Assembly: GCA_017410325.1 (NCBI GenBank)
Contig: JAFQRA010000011.1
Coordinates: 25,574 to 89,573 of the forward strand
DNA length: 64,000 nt
DNA from: Clostridia bacterium
Lineage (GTDB): Bacteria > Bacillota > Clostridia > Oscillospirales > Acutalibacteraceae
Direction of reading: 5' to 3'
Within the stretch, counting starts at the first letter, position 1. Every line of letters starts with the position of its first letter. The notes below the pieces were generated by a model that ran no database searches, was not told the origin of the DNA, and saw only the letters and a program-made list of their open reading frames with translations. A program made the position numbers and the translations under genes. Shown here one piece after another: positions 15,241 through 23,506 of this stretch.

Positions 15241-16251
15241 ATGGCAGGTGGACTTACTTACACAGCTACTGAATCTACAGCTTTCTCAACAGCTGAATAC
15301 TACGGCAAAACGCTCGTAGAACTCGGCCAGGAGCACGACGACGTTGTCGCTCTCACGGCTGACCTTGGTAAATCAACAAAAATCGGTATGTTCGGCGAGC
15401 ATTTCCCGGACAGATACTTCAACGTAGGTATTGCAGAGCAGAATATGTTCGGTGTTGCCGCAGGTATGGCAAGGGCAGGTCTTGTTCCCTTCCTTTCCAC
15501 CTTCTCCGTTTTCGCTTCGCTCAGAAGTGCAGACCAGCTCCACACGGATATCTGCTACCAGAACGTAAACGCAAAGGTTATTGCCACACACGCAGGTACA
15601 TCCTTCGGTCAGGCCGGCTCAACACACCACGCAATCTGCGATATGGCTGTTGTCCGCTCAATGCCCAACATTACTCTTATCTGCCCTGCTGACGGTCTTG
15701 AGACAGTCAATGCAGTACGCGCAGCATACGAGAACCCCGGCCCCTACTACATCCGTATCAACCGCGGCTTCGACCGTGTTCTTTACGAAACAACAGACTA
15801 CGGCTTCGAGGTAGGCAAGGCTGTTCAGCTTAAAGAGGGTACCGATATTACGGTTATCGCTTGCGGTTCCTGCGCATTCCAGGCACTCCAGGCAGCTAAC
15901 TTCCTTGAGAACGCAGACGGTCTTAAGGTAAGAGTGCTCAATATGCACACAATCAAGCCCATCGACAAAGAGGCTATTGTAAAGGCTATTATGGATACAC
16001 GCCGTATCATCACTGTTGAAGACCACTCAGTTATCGGCGGTCTTGGCGCAGCGGTTGCAGAGGTTATTGCCGAAACAGGTAAGGGCTGTGCATTCAAGCG
16101 CCTTGGTATTCAGGACCAGTTTGCACCCATCGGCCTTCACGAAGACATTATGTCCTCACTCGGCATTGACTCCAACGGTATCATTGCCGCCGTTCGTGAA
16201 GCAATGAACGCTGACTTTGAGCTTGACGACGACTGGGACGACGAGGTCTGA
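15241..16251 (+). CDS. Transketolase, C-terminal subunit
   Basis: A 336-residue partner of the previous gene, with the pyrimidine-binding domain (EHFPDRYFNVGIAEQNMFGV; Glu of AEQN activates TPP) and the transketolase C-terminal domain (ITVIACGSCAFQALQAAN, then RIITVEDHSVIGGLGAAVAEV). A long acidic tail (ELDDDWDDEV) ends it. The gene begins 3 bases after the N-terminal subunit, AAAAGGAGGG serving as the ribosome site, so the two are made together. Codon use is as biased as in the neighbours. Confidence 0.93.
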   Translation: MAGGLTYTATESTAFSTAEYYGKTLVELGQEHDDVVALTADLGKSTKIGMFGEHFPDRYFNVGIAEQNMFGVAAGMARAGLVPFLSTFSVFASLRSADQLHTDICYQNVNAKVIATHAGTSFGQAGSTHHAICDMAVVRSMPNITLICPADGLETVNAVRAAYENPGPYYIRINRGFDRVLYETTDYGFEVGKAVQLKEGTDITVIACGSCAFQALQAANFLENADGLKVRVLNMHTIKPIDKEAIVKAIMDTRRIITVEDHSVIGGLGAAVAEVIAETGKGCAFKRLGIQDQFAPIGLHEDIMSSLGIDSNGIIAAVREAMNADFELDDDWDDEV

Positions 16252-16294
16252 TTTATAAAAAATCAGATTTTAACAGCAGAAAGGATTGATTTTT

Positions 16295-17104
16295 ATGTCT
16301 ACAAGAGACGAAGTTTTTACCAATAAAATTTTCCTCTGTGCTGCAATCCCGCTCATCAAGGTCATCGCAAACGATGTTCCCAACCTTGCAAAGAAATTTG
16401 AGCACGCTCACACAATTTACCAGATAAGTGCACTTGACCCCGATTCACCCGAGGGCAAGGTAGGCACACATCTTGTTGTAAACAACGGCGAGTGGATTGT
16501 TCACACCGATAAGCTGACCAACAACGCACACGTTGAGCTTGAATTCAAGAGCATTGAGGCTCTCAACGCTTTCTTCAAGGGTCAGATTAAGCCGCAGTAT
16601 CTTCCCAAAATGAAGGGTCTTGCAAAGCACACGGGTGCATTTGCCTCCTTTATGATGGTACTACTCAAGATGTCCTCTCTCCTCACGGCTAAGGAAGCTC
16701 CCGAGGACGAGGAAACAAAGAAGCTTCTTGTCAAGTGCTACTTCTACCTGCTTTCCAGCGGTATCAGCACGCTCAACAAGAACGGCCACGATGCTATTCA
16801 CGACTGGACCTCAAAGAGCCCCGACCGCGTTTACTCCTGGGCTGTCAACGGCTATCCCGAGGTCAGCGCATACATCCGCATCAAGGCAGGCAAGTCCAGA
16901 GCAGGCCGCGGCGAATACAAGAGAGCTATGCCCTTCTTTACAATGCGCTTTGACAATTTCGACAGCGCACTGGGTATTCTTATGCAGACGGCAGATATGC
17001 TTGAGTCCGTTAAGGCGGGCAAGCTTATTATGGACGGTGCACCCGAATTCGGTGCACAGCTCGGCGACTTTATGATGCAGGTCGGCGCATACGCACAGGG
17101 CTAA
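16295..17104 (+). CDS. SCP2-like protein, second copy
   Basis: A 269-residue soluble protein with ATG 16295 after GAAAGGATTG. The middle has the SCP2-like pattern: GTHLVVNNGEWIVHTDKLTNNAHVELEF then FKSIEALNAFFKGQIKPQYL, in which a strand pair is followed by a helix that caps a lipid pocket. A second half (VNGYPEVSAYIRIKAGKSRAGRGEY) resembles another strand set; the C-terminus is a helical MDGAPEFGAQLGDFMMQVG segment. It is distantly related in layout to 12283-13059. Two lipid-carrier-like proteins flanking a transketolase and aminotransferase is the odd feature of this operon. Confidence 0.6.
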   Translation: MSTRDEVFTNKIFLCAAIPLIKVIANDVPNLAKKFEHAHTIYQISALDPDSPEGKVGTHLVVNNGEWIVHTDKLTNNAHVELEFKSIEALNAFFKGQIKPQYLPKMKGLAKHTGAFASFMMVLLKMSSLLTAKEAPEDEETKKLLVKCYFYLLSSGISTLNKNGHDAIHDWTSKSPDRVYSWAVNGYPEVSAYIRIKAGKSRAGRGEYKRAMPFFTMRFDNFDSALGILMQTADMLESVKAGKLIMDGAPEFGAQLGDFMMQVGAYAQG

Positions 17105-17116
17105 TAAAACTAATTT

Positions 17117-17143
17117 GCAGAGCAGTATATCCTACTGCTCTGC
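17117..17143. promoter_or_regulatory. Perfect 11-bp hairpin between operon genes
   Basis: GCAGAGCAGTA-TATCC-TACTGCTCTGC without a following T run. It separates the SCP2-like gene from the epimerase gene and probably stabilises or processes the mRNA instead of terminating it. Confidence 0.55.
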
Positions 17144-17177
17144 TTGAAATTATTCCACGAAAGGACTTTTCACTACG

Positions 17178-18197
17178 ATGAAAGTATTTATGATTGGCGG
17201 CACAGGCCTTCTCGGCTGTGAGGCTGCAAGAATTTTTATTGAGAGAGGCCACCAGGTAAAGAGCGTTGCTCTTCCCCCTCTCCCCGAAGGAGCTCCCATC
17301 CCCGAAGAGATGGAAATTGAGCTTTGCAACCTTTACGAAAAGAGCGATGAGGAAATCAAGGAAATGATGACGGGCTGTGACTGCTTTGTTTTCGCCGCAG
17401 GCGTTGACGAAAGAGTCGAGGCTCCTGCTCCCGTTTACGATCTCTACTACAAGTGCAACATCGCTCCCCTCAAGAGACTTCTTCCCATCTGTAAGGAAGT
17501 CGGTATGAAGAATGCCGTTATCCTCGGCTCCTACTTTGCTTACCTTGCAAAGGAGCGCCCCGATATGAAGCTCACCGAAAAGCACCCCTACATCCGCAGC
17601 AGAATCGACCAGGAGAACGTTGCCTTCTCCTTTGCTGACGAAAACTTTGACGTTGCCGTTCTCGAACTCCCCTATATCTTCGGCACACAGCCCGGCAGAA
17701 AGCCCGTCTGGGTTATTCTTATCGAGCAGATTAAGAGAATGGATAAGCTTCCCTGCACAATGTATCCCGGCGGCGGCACAGCTATGCTGACAGTCCGTCA
17801 GGTCGGTGAGGTTATTGTAGGTGCGGCTGAAAAGTCCAAGGGCGCTACAGCTTGGCCTATCAGTATGTATAACCAGACCTGGAAGGAATTCCTCAAGATT
17901 GTTTACGCGGCACGCGGTATGGGCGAAAACCGTCCGATTATCAGCGTTGCTCCCTGGATGATGAGAATGGGCCTCGGCGGTGTCAAGAAGGAATACGCCG
18001 CAAAGGGAATTGAAAGCGGTATCGATGTTGACGGCCTTGCAGATATTATGGACATCAACCTCTTTATCGACCGCAAGTATGCCGTTGAGCTCGGCGCAAC
18101 TGAGGACGATATCAGAGCCGCCATCTTTGATTCAATCAAGGTCAGCCAGGCCGCCTACGAGGGCAAGGTCAAGCTCCTTGAAATGAAGGGCGAATAA
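17178..18197 (+). CDS. NAD-dependent epimerase/dehydratase family protein
   Basis: A 339-residue extended short-chain dehydrogenase with the N-terminal NAD(P) motif GGTGLLG (residues 7-13) and an acidic or polar second strand. The family's usual YxxxK pair is not obvious: the nearest segment is GSYFAYLAKERP, with Y-x-x-K spacing. Later segments VLELPYIFGTQPGRK and YPGGGTAMLTVRQVGEVI are typical of epimerase-type substrate domains. It is the last gene of the operon; the terminator is at 18228-18256. It may reduce or isomerise the product of the aminotransferase/transketolase steps. Substrate unknown. Confidence 0.8.
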   Translation: MKVFMIGGTGLLGCEAARIFIERGHQVKSVALPPLPEGAPIPEEMEIELCNLYEKSDEEIKEMMTGCDCFVFAAGVDERVEAPAPVYDLYYKCNIAPLKRLLPICKEVGMKNAVILGSYFAYLAKERPDMKLTEKHPYIRSRIDQENVAFSFADENFDVAVLELPYIFGTQPGRKPVWVILIEQIKRMDKLPCTMYPGGGTAMLTVRQVGEVIVGAAEKSKGATAWPISMYNQTWKEFLKIVYAARGMGENRPIISVAPWMMRMGLGGVKKEYAAKGIESGIDVDGLADIMDINLFIDRKYAVELGATEDDIRAAIFDSIKVSQAAYEGKVKLLEMKGE

Positions 18198-18227
18198 TCA
18201 ATTCGGAATTACGAATCATTAGGAATT

Positions 18228-18256
18228 ACGGGAGGGCTGATGCTCTCCCGTTTTTT
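18228..18256 (+). terminator. Terminator of the six-gene operon
   Basis: ACGGGAG and CTCCCGT with a G-rich inner part, followed by TTTTTT. Confidence 0.8.
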
Positions 18257-18320
18257 GTATGATATAAACGCATAATCCGGATTTTTTCGTTCATCACAGC
18301 AGTTCACATCGCTTCTCAGT

Positions 18321-18380
18321 AGGGCTTACCTCCTTTTTAAAGGAGGTGGATTTTGACAAAGTCAAAAGACGGAGGATTGA
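18321..18380. repeat. One-ended relative of the 914-1056 element
   Basis: ACCTCCTTTTTAAAGGAGGT hairpin followed by GACGGAGGATTGA, matching the inverted end of the element at 914. No second end is present; the rest of 18258-18514 is A+T-rich (TTCTTATTTATTC-type repeats) and holds no gene. Confidence 0.55.
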
Positions 18381-18514
18381 AATTCATTCTTTCTTATTTA
18401 TTCTTTATTATTTCTTATTTATTTTTTAAATTCTGTTTTCTGTTCTGATTTTTGTTGCGAAAAGAATAGAATTATGGTAATATTAATGTATTATATAATA
18501 AGGGAGATTTTCCA

Positions 18515-19012
18515 ATGCCTAAAAGACAGGATTACATCTCGTGGGACGAATATTTTATGGGTATTGCCCTGCTTTCCGCAAAGCGCAGCAAGGATCCCAA
18601 CACACAGGTCGGTGCCTGTATAGTTAACGACGCAAACAAAATTATGTCCGTCGGCTACAACGGCTTCCCTGCCGGCTGCAGCGACGAGGAATTTCCGTGG
18701 GAGCGCTCGGGCGACGAGTACGACACGAAGTACCCCTACGTATGCCACGCAGAGCTCAACGCAATTCTCAACAACGCAGGCGGCGATTTAAGAGGCTGTA
18801 AGATTTACGTTGCCCTTTTCCCCTGCAACGAGTGTGCAAAGGCAATTATCCAGAGCGGCATTACGCAGGTTATATACCTTTCGGACAAATATGCCGACAC
18901 GCCCGGCACAAGAGCCTCCAAAAGAATGTTCAATGCCGCAGGCATAAAGCTGACGAAATTAAAGCTCAACCACGACTCAATCACACTCAACCTCAAGGAA
19001 GAATCGGTCTGA
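18515..19012 (+). CDS. Deoxycytidylate deaminase (ComEB-type)
   Basis: A 165-residue zinc-dependent cytidine/deoxycytidylate deaminase. The zinc and catalytic residues are in CHAELNAIL (His and Glu) and in LFPCNECAKAI (two Cys). An N-terminal NTQVGACIVN and YNGFPAGC segment matches the dCMP group. It converts dCMP to dUMP for thymidylate synthesis. ATG 18515 follows AAGGGAGA. The next gene starts one base after the stop, so they form a pair. Confidence 0.93.
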   Translation: MPKRQDYISWDEYFMGIALLSAKRSKDPNTQVGACIVNDANKIMSVGYNGFPAGCSDEEFPWERSGDEYDTKYPYVCHAELNAILNNAGGDLRGCKIYVALFPCNECAKAIIQSGITQVIYLSDKYADTPGTRASKRMFNAAGIKLTKLKLNHDSITLNLKEESV

Positions 19013-19013
19013 T

Positions 19014-19556
19014 ATGCTCGAAAAAAGCAACCATAAACACAACAAAACGCTCGGCGACCCCAACGCCCTGATAAACGGTCAGGCAGTGCACCGCTGCGGC
19101 AGAATGCGCTTCGGCCTGCGCCCGTTTTCCGCCGTTGGCAGTGCGGTTATAGCCGTGTACAACCTTATGCTCCTGCTCAACCGGCCTGCCGTGCTGGCGG
19201 ATATTGCAAGAGAGCTCTACATCCGTGCACGCTCGCCCCTCGGGCTTTTGGGCGCACGGCCCCTGCGTGTTTTCCGCTATTTTTCCGCACACTATATTCC
19301 CGTAAACCTCGACAGGGATTTTAACTCCTTCTGCGAAAAATTCGGCGAAGGCTACTGCGGAATTATCATCTGCAAAACAGGCGGTGCTTTTTCAATTCCC
19401 CACGCCGCCGCAATAGAAAACGACGGCGGCAGAATTTACATCTACAACCGTTTTCCCACCGCCGCAAAACGCTACGAATTCAGCTCCGCAGAATTTGCCG
19501 CAAACAAAAAGAATTTTATAGTCGGGTACTATATTAACGCAGCGGAATTTAATTGA
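19014..19556 (+). CDS. Papain/C39-like fold protein with possible Cys loss
   Basis: A 180-residue protein translationally linked to dCMP deaminase. Its central pattern, FSAVGSAVIAVYNLMLLLNRPA, resembles the helix that carries the active Cys in C39-like cysteine peptidases (G-C-x-x-A-x-x-N), but the expected Cys is Ser. A later IPHAAAIENDGGRIYIYNRF has the His and Asn/Tyr strand pattern. If this alignment is right, the protein is a peptidase-like scaffold without activity. No signal peptide. The call is by pattern only. Confidence 0.4.
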   Translation: MLEKSNHKHNKTLGDPNALINGQAVHRCGRMRFGLRPFSAVGSAVIAVYNLMLLLNRPAVLADIARELYIRARSPLGLLGARPLRVFRYFSAHYIPVNLDRDFNSFCEKFGEGYCGIIICKTGGAFSIPHAAAIENDGGRIYIYNRFPTAAKRYEFSSAEFAANKKNFIVGYYINAAEFN

Positions 19557-19557
19557 C

Positions 19558-19591
19558 AAAAAAGCTTTCCTTTTTACGGGAAAGCTTTTTT
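19558..19591 (+). terminator. Terminator after the C39-like gene
   Basis: AAAAAAGCTTTCC pairs with GGAAAGCTTTTTT. Confidence 0.85.
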
Positions 19592-19594
19592 AGT

Positions 19595-19650
19595 GCAAAA
19601 TGCAAAGTGCAAAACGCAAAATTGCGGGAGGGCTTCGCCCTCACCCGATT
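19595..19650. repeat. GCAAAATGCAAA / GGGAGGGC...GCCCTCACCC repeat
   Basis: TGCAAAATGCAAAGTGCAAAACGC followed by the hairpin GGGAGGGCTTCGCCCTCACCCGA. Variants are found at 27289, 28622, 51529 and 61009. Confidence 0.6.
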
Positions 19651-19673
19651 GTAATTATGCAGAACAGATAAGT

Positions 19674-19745
19674 GATGTCATTCTGAGGCGAAGCCGAAGA
19701 ATCTTATAAACCCAAAAGATTCTTCACTGCGTTCAGAATGACATC
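19674..19745. repeat. GATGTCATTCTGA inverted-repeat element
   Basis: GATGTCATTCTGA at one end and TCAGAATGACATC at the other, with inner AAGAATCTT/AAGATTCTT arms, 72 bases. A half copy (TGTCATCCTGAACGCAAG) is at 59254. Confidence 0.7.
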
Positions 19746-19755
19746 GTTTTTTACA

Positions 19756-20157
19756 TTATACGCACGGCCACTCAAAGCCGTAATCTTCTAATATCGTTCT
19801 GATTTTTTCGTTTTCGTCAGCATCTAAATATATATAGCCTTTAATCACTTTGTCCTTATAGTATATTGTTCCGCAATCATCACAAGCGATACAAAAGGTT
19901 TTGCTGCCGATAACCACTGCAACGTTTTCATCAAAGCCGCAGGAGGGCAAGTCAAAAACACTTATCCGTTTTCCGTCCAGAATTTCCGCAATTTTCTCAA
20001 TATCCTCGCTTGATATTTCAGCGGTGATATTCTTATCCCCGTAAATATATCGGGCAATTGCCGCATCTCTGTTATTGACTTTTACAAACGAAAAATTAAG
20101 TATCAGAATTACTGCGAAGGACAAAACCAAAACGAAAAATAAAACTTTCTTTTTCAT
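19756..20157 (-). CDS. Small membrane-anchored or exported protein, unknown
   Basis: A 133-residue protein with one N-terminal membrane helix (KVLFFVLVLSFAVILILNFSF) and an outside domain of about 105 residues holding three Cys in FCIACDDCG and a strand-rich end. No lipobox, so it is a bitopic or signal-peptide protein. No known family recognised. It lies next to, but is not obviously in one transcript with, the two-component system. AGGAAAATG-type ribosome site ahead of ATG 20157. Confidence 0.7.
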   Translation of the reverse strand: MKKKVLFFVLVLSFAVILILNFSFVKVNNRDAAIARYIYGDKNITAEISSEDIEKIAEILDGKRISVFDLPSCGFDENVAVVIGSKTFCIACDDCGTIYYKDKVIKGYIYLDADENEKIRTILEDYGFEWPCV

Positions 20158-20227
20158 TTTCCTGCCTTTCTTAATTGCAAATTACGGTTTGTCGATTTCT
20201 TTATTAATGTAAAAGTAGTTTCGACAA

Positions 20228-20252
20228 CGGACGACCGAAGGTCGCCCCTACA
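20228..20252. repeat. GGACGACC...GGTCGCCCCTAC repeat
   Basis: Hairpin GGACGACC-GAA-GGTCGCC then CCTAC. It overlaps the 3' end of the histidine kinase gene transcript and is identical in plan to the copy at 2533. Confidence 0.65.
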
Positions 20253-20254
20253 AA

Positions 20255-22750
20255 CTACGCCATCGGCAACAGCACGCGGGAGGTGAACATATCGCCCTCA
20301 ATATGGATTTCAAATCTGCCGCCCTGGAGCTCGCACAAATCCTTGGCTATCGAAAGGCCGAGGCCGCTGCCCTCGCCTGTTCGGGCTGAATCGCCCCTTA
20401 CAAAGCGTTCCATAAGCTCGTCGGCGGAAATATTAAGCGGTGCGGCAGAAATGTTGCGGAACATTACCATACCCATACCGTTTTCCTCGCCTACGGTCAC
20501 ATAGGCTCTCGTGCCGGGCAGAGAGTACTTTGTTATATTTGATATAATGTTTTCAAGCACACGGTAGGTCTTCTGTCCGTCCGCAAACACTATCGGTTTT
20601 GAGCCGTTGTTGTTTATTATCGGCTCAACGCCGCTTTTTTCAAACGCACCCGTGTTCTCACCGACAGCCTGTGCCGCAAGCTCGCAAAGGTCAACCTTCG
20701 TCGGGTGGAGCTCAATTGCGCCCGTTGAAACACGGGTTGCCTCCGTCAGGTCGTCAATCAGGTTTTTGAGCCTCATTGATTTTTCGGTGAGCACCTCGGA
20801 GTATTCCTTTACCTCCTCGTTGCCTTCGGTACTGCGTGCAATAAGGTCGGCGTAGTTAATAATTGAAGTCAGCGGAGTTTTAAGGTCGTGCGAAACGCTT
20901 GTGATAAGCTCCGTTTTCGCCTTCTGCTCACGCACGGCGGAATCAACCGCCAGCTTCATGCCGCTTCGCATAGCGGAAATATCGTTGGCAAAATCGACCA
21001 TAGATTTTGGCATACTGTTGCAGTCAAACTGCACGTCAAAATCGCCCTGCTGAGTTTTTGCAACCGTTTCACGGATTTTGTCGAGCGACTTTGCGTAGTA
21101 ATAAAGCAGCGCAAAGAAAGCAGCACTTAAAAGAAGAAGCACAATACCGAGAAATACACTAATCACAAAGTCATAGCTATTCGCTGCCATAATGAACCAG
21201 CACACTGCCATAATAACAGCATAAATCGGAACGATTATCATAAAGCGGCGTCTTACACCGTTTTTAAGATTAGTTTTGTTTGCGGTAAGCTGATGTATCA
21301 GCTTCTTAATAAGCCTTATCGGCAGCAGGATAAACAATCTCTTTACAAAGACCTTGCCTGCAATGTTCTGAATAAGCGTAACCAGCCCGTTAATCAGGAA
21401 GGAGTAGCAAACAACCGCCGAAGCTGTACAGCCTGCACTGCCGAGAGGATAAATCCATTCCCTGCGGTCGTAATATTCCAACGTGTACGCCGCACACCAG
21501 AAAGCAAGCACGCCCATTCCTATTGCCGCAGCAATTGACACAATTAAATGAATGTCACCGGGAATTTTATTCTGCCAATTGAGATGAACAGGCTTTTTGC
21601 CCGCAAGAAAGAGAATAACCAGAGTGAGAATTATAAGCAGTGCAAGCGAAAGCAGACCCAACTTAACGTAAATCTCAAGACCTTGTATAGCTTCACCGTA
21701 TTCCTTTAAAACCGCAGTAAACGGATCGTTTGCGCTTGCTTTTGTTAGGTCATAACCAAGGTAAACTGTACACGGACCTGCCTCAAAAAGGCTTGTTGAG
21801 CCGACAATATAGCCGTAACGGTCTGTATAATGCGAATAGCCGTAGCGAATCGCCGTGAAAAATTCATAAGTATAGGCGGACGGATTTAGAATTATACCGT
21901 CCTGTGTCTGCACTATATCCGCTTCTTTGCCGTAAGAATGACGAAGAGCTGACGGCGAGGTTTCGCTGAATTTCTTGAATTTATTGCCGACGGTTACCGT
22001 TTCAAAATTATCTGTTGAAGAAACAAACCAGCTATGCTCAGCGTAGGCATCTTTAAACTCCTCGGCGGTTTCAAAGCCGCTGTTGGTGTAAACCTTGCCG
22101 GTTGTGTTATCCACAAGGAAATATTGCAGAGCACCAAGCGTTGAAATATAGGATTTCAGGTGCTTATATTCGTTTTTGTAAACGTCAATGTCGTAATCAT
22201 AGCCGAGGTTTGACTTGGCTTCACGGCGAAGCTCTTCGTAATTAACGCCTACCGTACCGTCTTCATTGAGAACATAATTACTGTTGCCATCAAAAGGATT
22301 TTTATTTCTCGGAGAAAGCGTACCATAGCCCTCTAGCCAGTAGTTCTCGTTATAGTTTTCGGTATAATCATTCTCAAGCCAGTCGTTATATTCCTCAGCA
22401 TACAGTTTAAATGCTTTTGCCCGGTCATTTACGTATTCCTCAACACGCTCGGCGGCTTTTTCTTCAAGGTGCTTTTTAAAAGCCTCGTCCTCAAAAATTG
22501 CACCGTCGTTATAGGTTACAAAGGCACGGCGCAAAGCGTAATAAGAAAGACCCACCTCGTAAAGAAAGCTGACGGAACGCTCAACATCACCTCTACTTTT
22601 TATGATGGTATCCATACCGTAGTAATAGCCCGCCTGAAGTCCGAAATCCGCCACACGGGAAACGGCAACACCGCTTGTGCAAACGCAGACTACGCAAAGC
22701 AAAAAACAGATAATCCGTATAATTTTATATTTTTTCGATTTTGTATCCAA
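20255..22750 (-). CDS. Sensor histidine kinase with large extracellular domain
   Basis: An 831-residue kinase. A membrane helix near 10-35 is followed by about 320 residues of extracellular sensor domain, then five further helices between about 355 and 560. The dimerisation box is SVSHDLKTPLTSIINYADLI (phosphorylated His near residue 620), and the ATP domain has NIISNITKYS (N box) and GEGSGLGLSIAKDLCE (G2). It phosphorylates the response regulator next to it. The likely start is TTG 22750, inside the regulator's last codons (26-base overlap), preceded by GGGGA, so translation is coupled. The signal is unknown; nearby glycosyltransferase genes hint at envelope sensing. Confidence 0.92.
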   Translation of the reverse strand: MDTKSKKYKIIRIICFLLCVVCVCTSGVAVSRVADFGLQAGYYYGMDTIIKSRGDVERSVSFLYEVGLSYYALRRAFVTYNDGAIFEDEAFKKHLEEKAAERVEEYVNDRAKAFKLYAEEYNDWLENDYTENYNENYWLEGYGTLSPRNKNPFDGNSNYVLNEDGTVGVNYEELRREAKSNLGYDYDIDVYKNEYKHLKSYISTLGALQYFLVDNTTGKVYTNSGFETAEEFKDAYAEHSWFVSSTDNFETVTVGNKFKKFSETSPSALRHSYGKEADIVQTQDGIILNPSAYTYEFFTAIRYGYSHYTDRYGYIVGSTSLFEAGPCTVYLGYDLTKASANDPFTAVLKEYGEAIQGLEIYVKLGLLSLALLIILTLVILFLAGKKPVHLNWQNKIPGDIHLIVSIAAAIGMGVLAFWCAAYTLEYYDRREWIYPLGSAGCTASAVVCYSFLINGLVTLIQNIAGKVFVKRLFILLPIRLIKKLIHQLTANKTNLKNGVRRRFMIIVPIYAVIMAVCWFIMAANSYDFVISVFLGIVLLLLSAAFFALLYYYAKSLDKIRETVAKTQQGDFDVQFDCNSMPKSMVDFANDISAMRSGMKLAVDSAVREQKAKTELITSVSHDLKTPLTSIINYADLIARSTEGNEEVKEYSEVLTEKSMRLKNLIDDLTEATRVSTGAIELHPTKVDLCELAAQAVGENTGAFEKSGVEPIINNNGSKPIVFADGQKTYRVLENIISNITKYSLPGTRAYVTVGEENGMGMVMFRNISAAPLNISADELMERFVRGDSARTGEGSGLGLSIAKDLCELQGGRFEIHIEGDMFTSRVLLPMA

Positions 22751-23417
22751 GTCCCCACACCACCTTCAGATATTTCGGGTTTTTCGGGTCAAGCTCAATC
22801 TTTTCCCTAATTCTTTTGATATGTACCGTAACCGTTCTGTCCGTTGAGTAGGACGGCTCGTTCCACACCGCCTCGTAAATCTGCGTTGTGGTAAGAATTC
22901 TGCCGAGATTTATCATAAGATACTCAAGGATTTTGTATTCCGTTGCGGTCAGCTTAACCGCTTCGCCCTCAACGGTAACCTCGTGCGCCTGGGTATCAAG
23001 CACAAGAGCACCCGTGACGATACAGGTATCAGTCGGTGCGGCAACGCCGCCCAAACTCATATACCTGCGCACCTGCGACTTTACTCTCGCGACAAGCTCA
23101 AGGGGATTGAACGGCTTGGTAACGTAATCGTCCGCGCCGAAGCCGAGCCCCGTAATTTTGTCGGTATCCTGGCTTTTCGCCGAGAGCATAATTATCGGCA
23201 CGTTGTTCTTTTCGCGAAGCCTGAGCGTAGCCTGAAGTCCGTCCATTTCGGGCATCATTATATCAAGAATAATACAATGAAGCTCGTTTTGGGCAGAAAT
23301 TTCCACAGCCTGACGGCCGTTGAAGGCTTTGAAAACGTTAAAGCCCTCCAGCTGTAAATAAATTTCTATGGAATTTACAATTGCAACGTCATCATCGCAG
23401 ACAAGCACGTTGTACAT
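22725..23417 (-). CDS. OmpR-family response regulator
   Basis: A 230-residue regulator. The receiver domain has the acidic pocket CDDD at 7-10, the phospho-acceptor D52 in LDIMMPEMDG, T/S and K positions in IIMLSAKS and YVTKPFNP; the C-terminal winged-helix domain is seen in EYKILEYLMINLGRILTTTQ and DRTVTVHIKRIREKI. It works with the histidine kinase that follows. GGAGGAGGGG upstream of ATG 23417 is a strong ribosome site. Confidence 0.95.
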   Translation of the reverse strand: MYNVLVCDDDVAIVNSIEIYLQLEGFNVFKAFNGRQAVEISAQNELHCIILDIMMPEMDGLQATLRLREKNNVPIIMLSAKSQDTDKITGLGFGADDYVTKPFNPLELVARVKSQVRRYMSLGGVAAPTDTCIVTGALVLDTQAHEVTVEGEAVKLTATEYKILEYLMINLGRILTTTQIYEAVWNEPSYSTDRTVTVHIKRIREKIELDPKNPKYLKVVWGLGYKIEKI

Positions 23418-23506
23418 CGCCTATCCCCTCCTCCTTTCCTAATATATCAGCGGTTTTACAAGAATTTCTTTCGGAATTATTACAATTTGTCAAAGATTTG
23501 TGGGGC

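Noticed and set aside
14368-16251. Calling the split transketolase a steroid desmolase (DesAB)
   Set aside because: Split transketolases are common in Clostridia; no 20beta-HSDH or steroid transporter is present, so the assignment would be guesswork.
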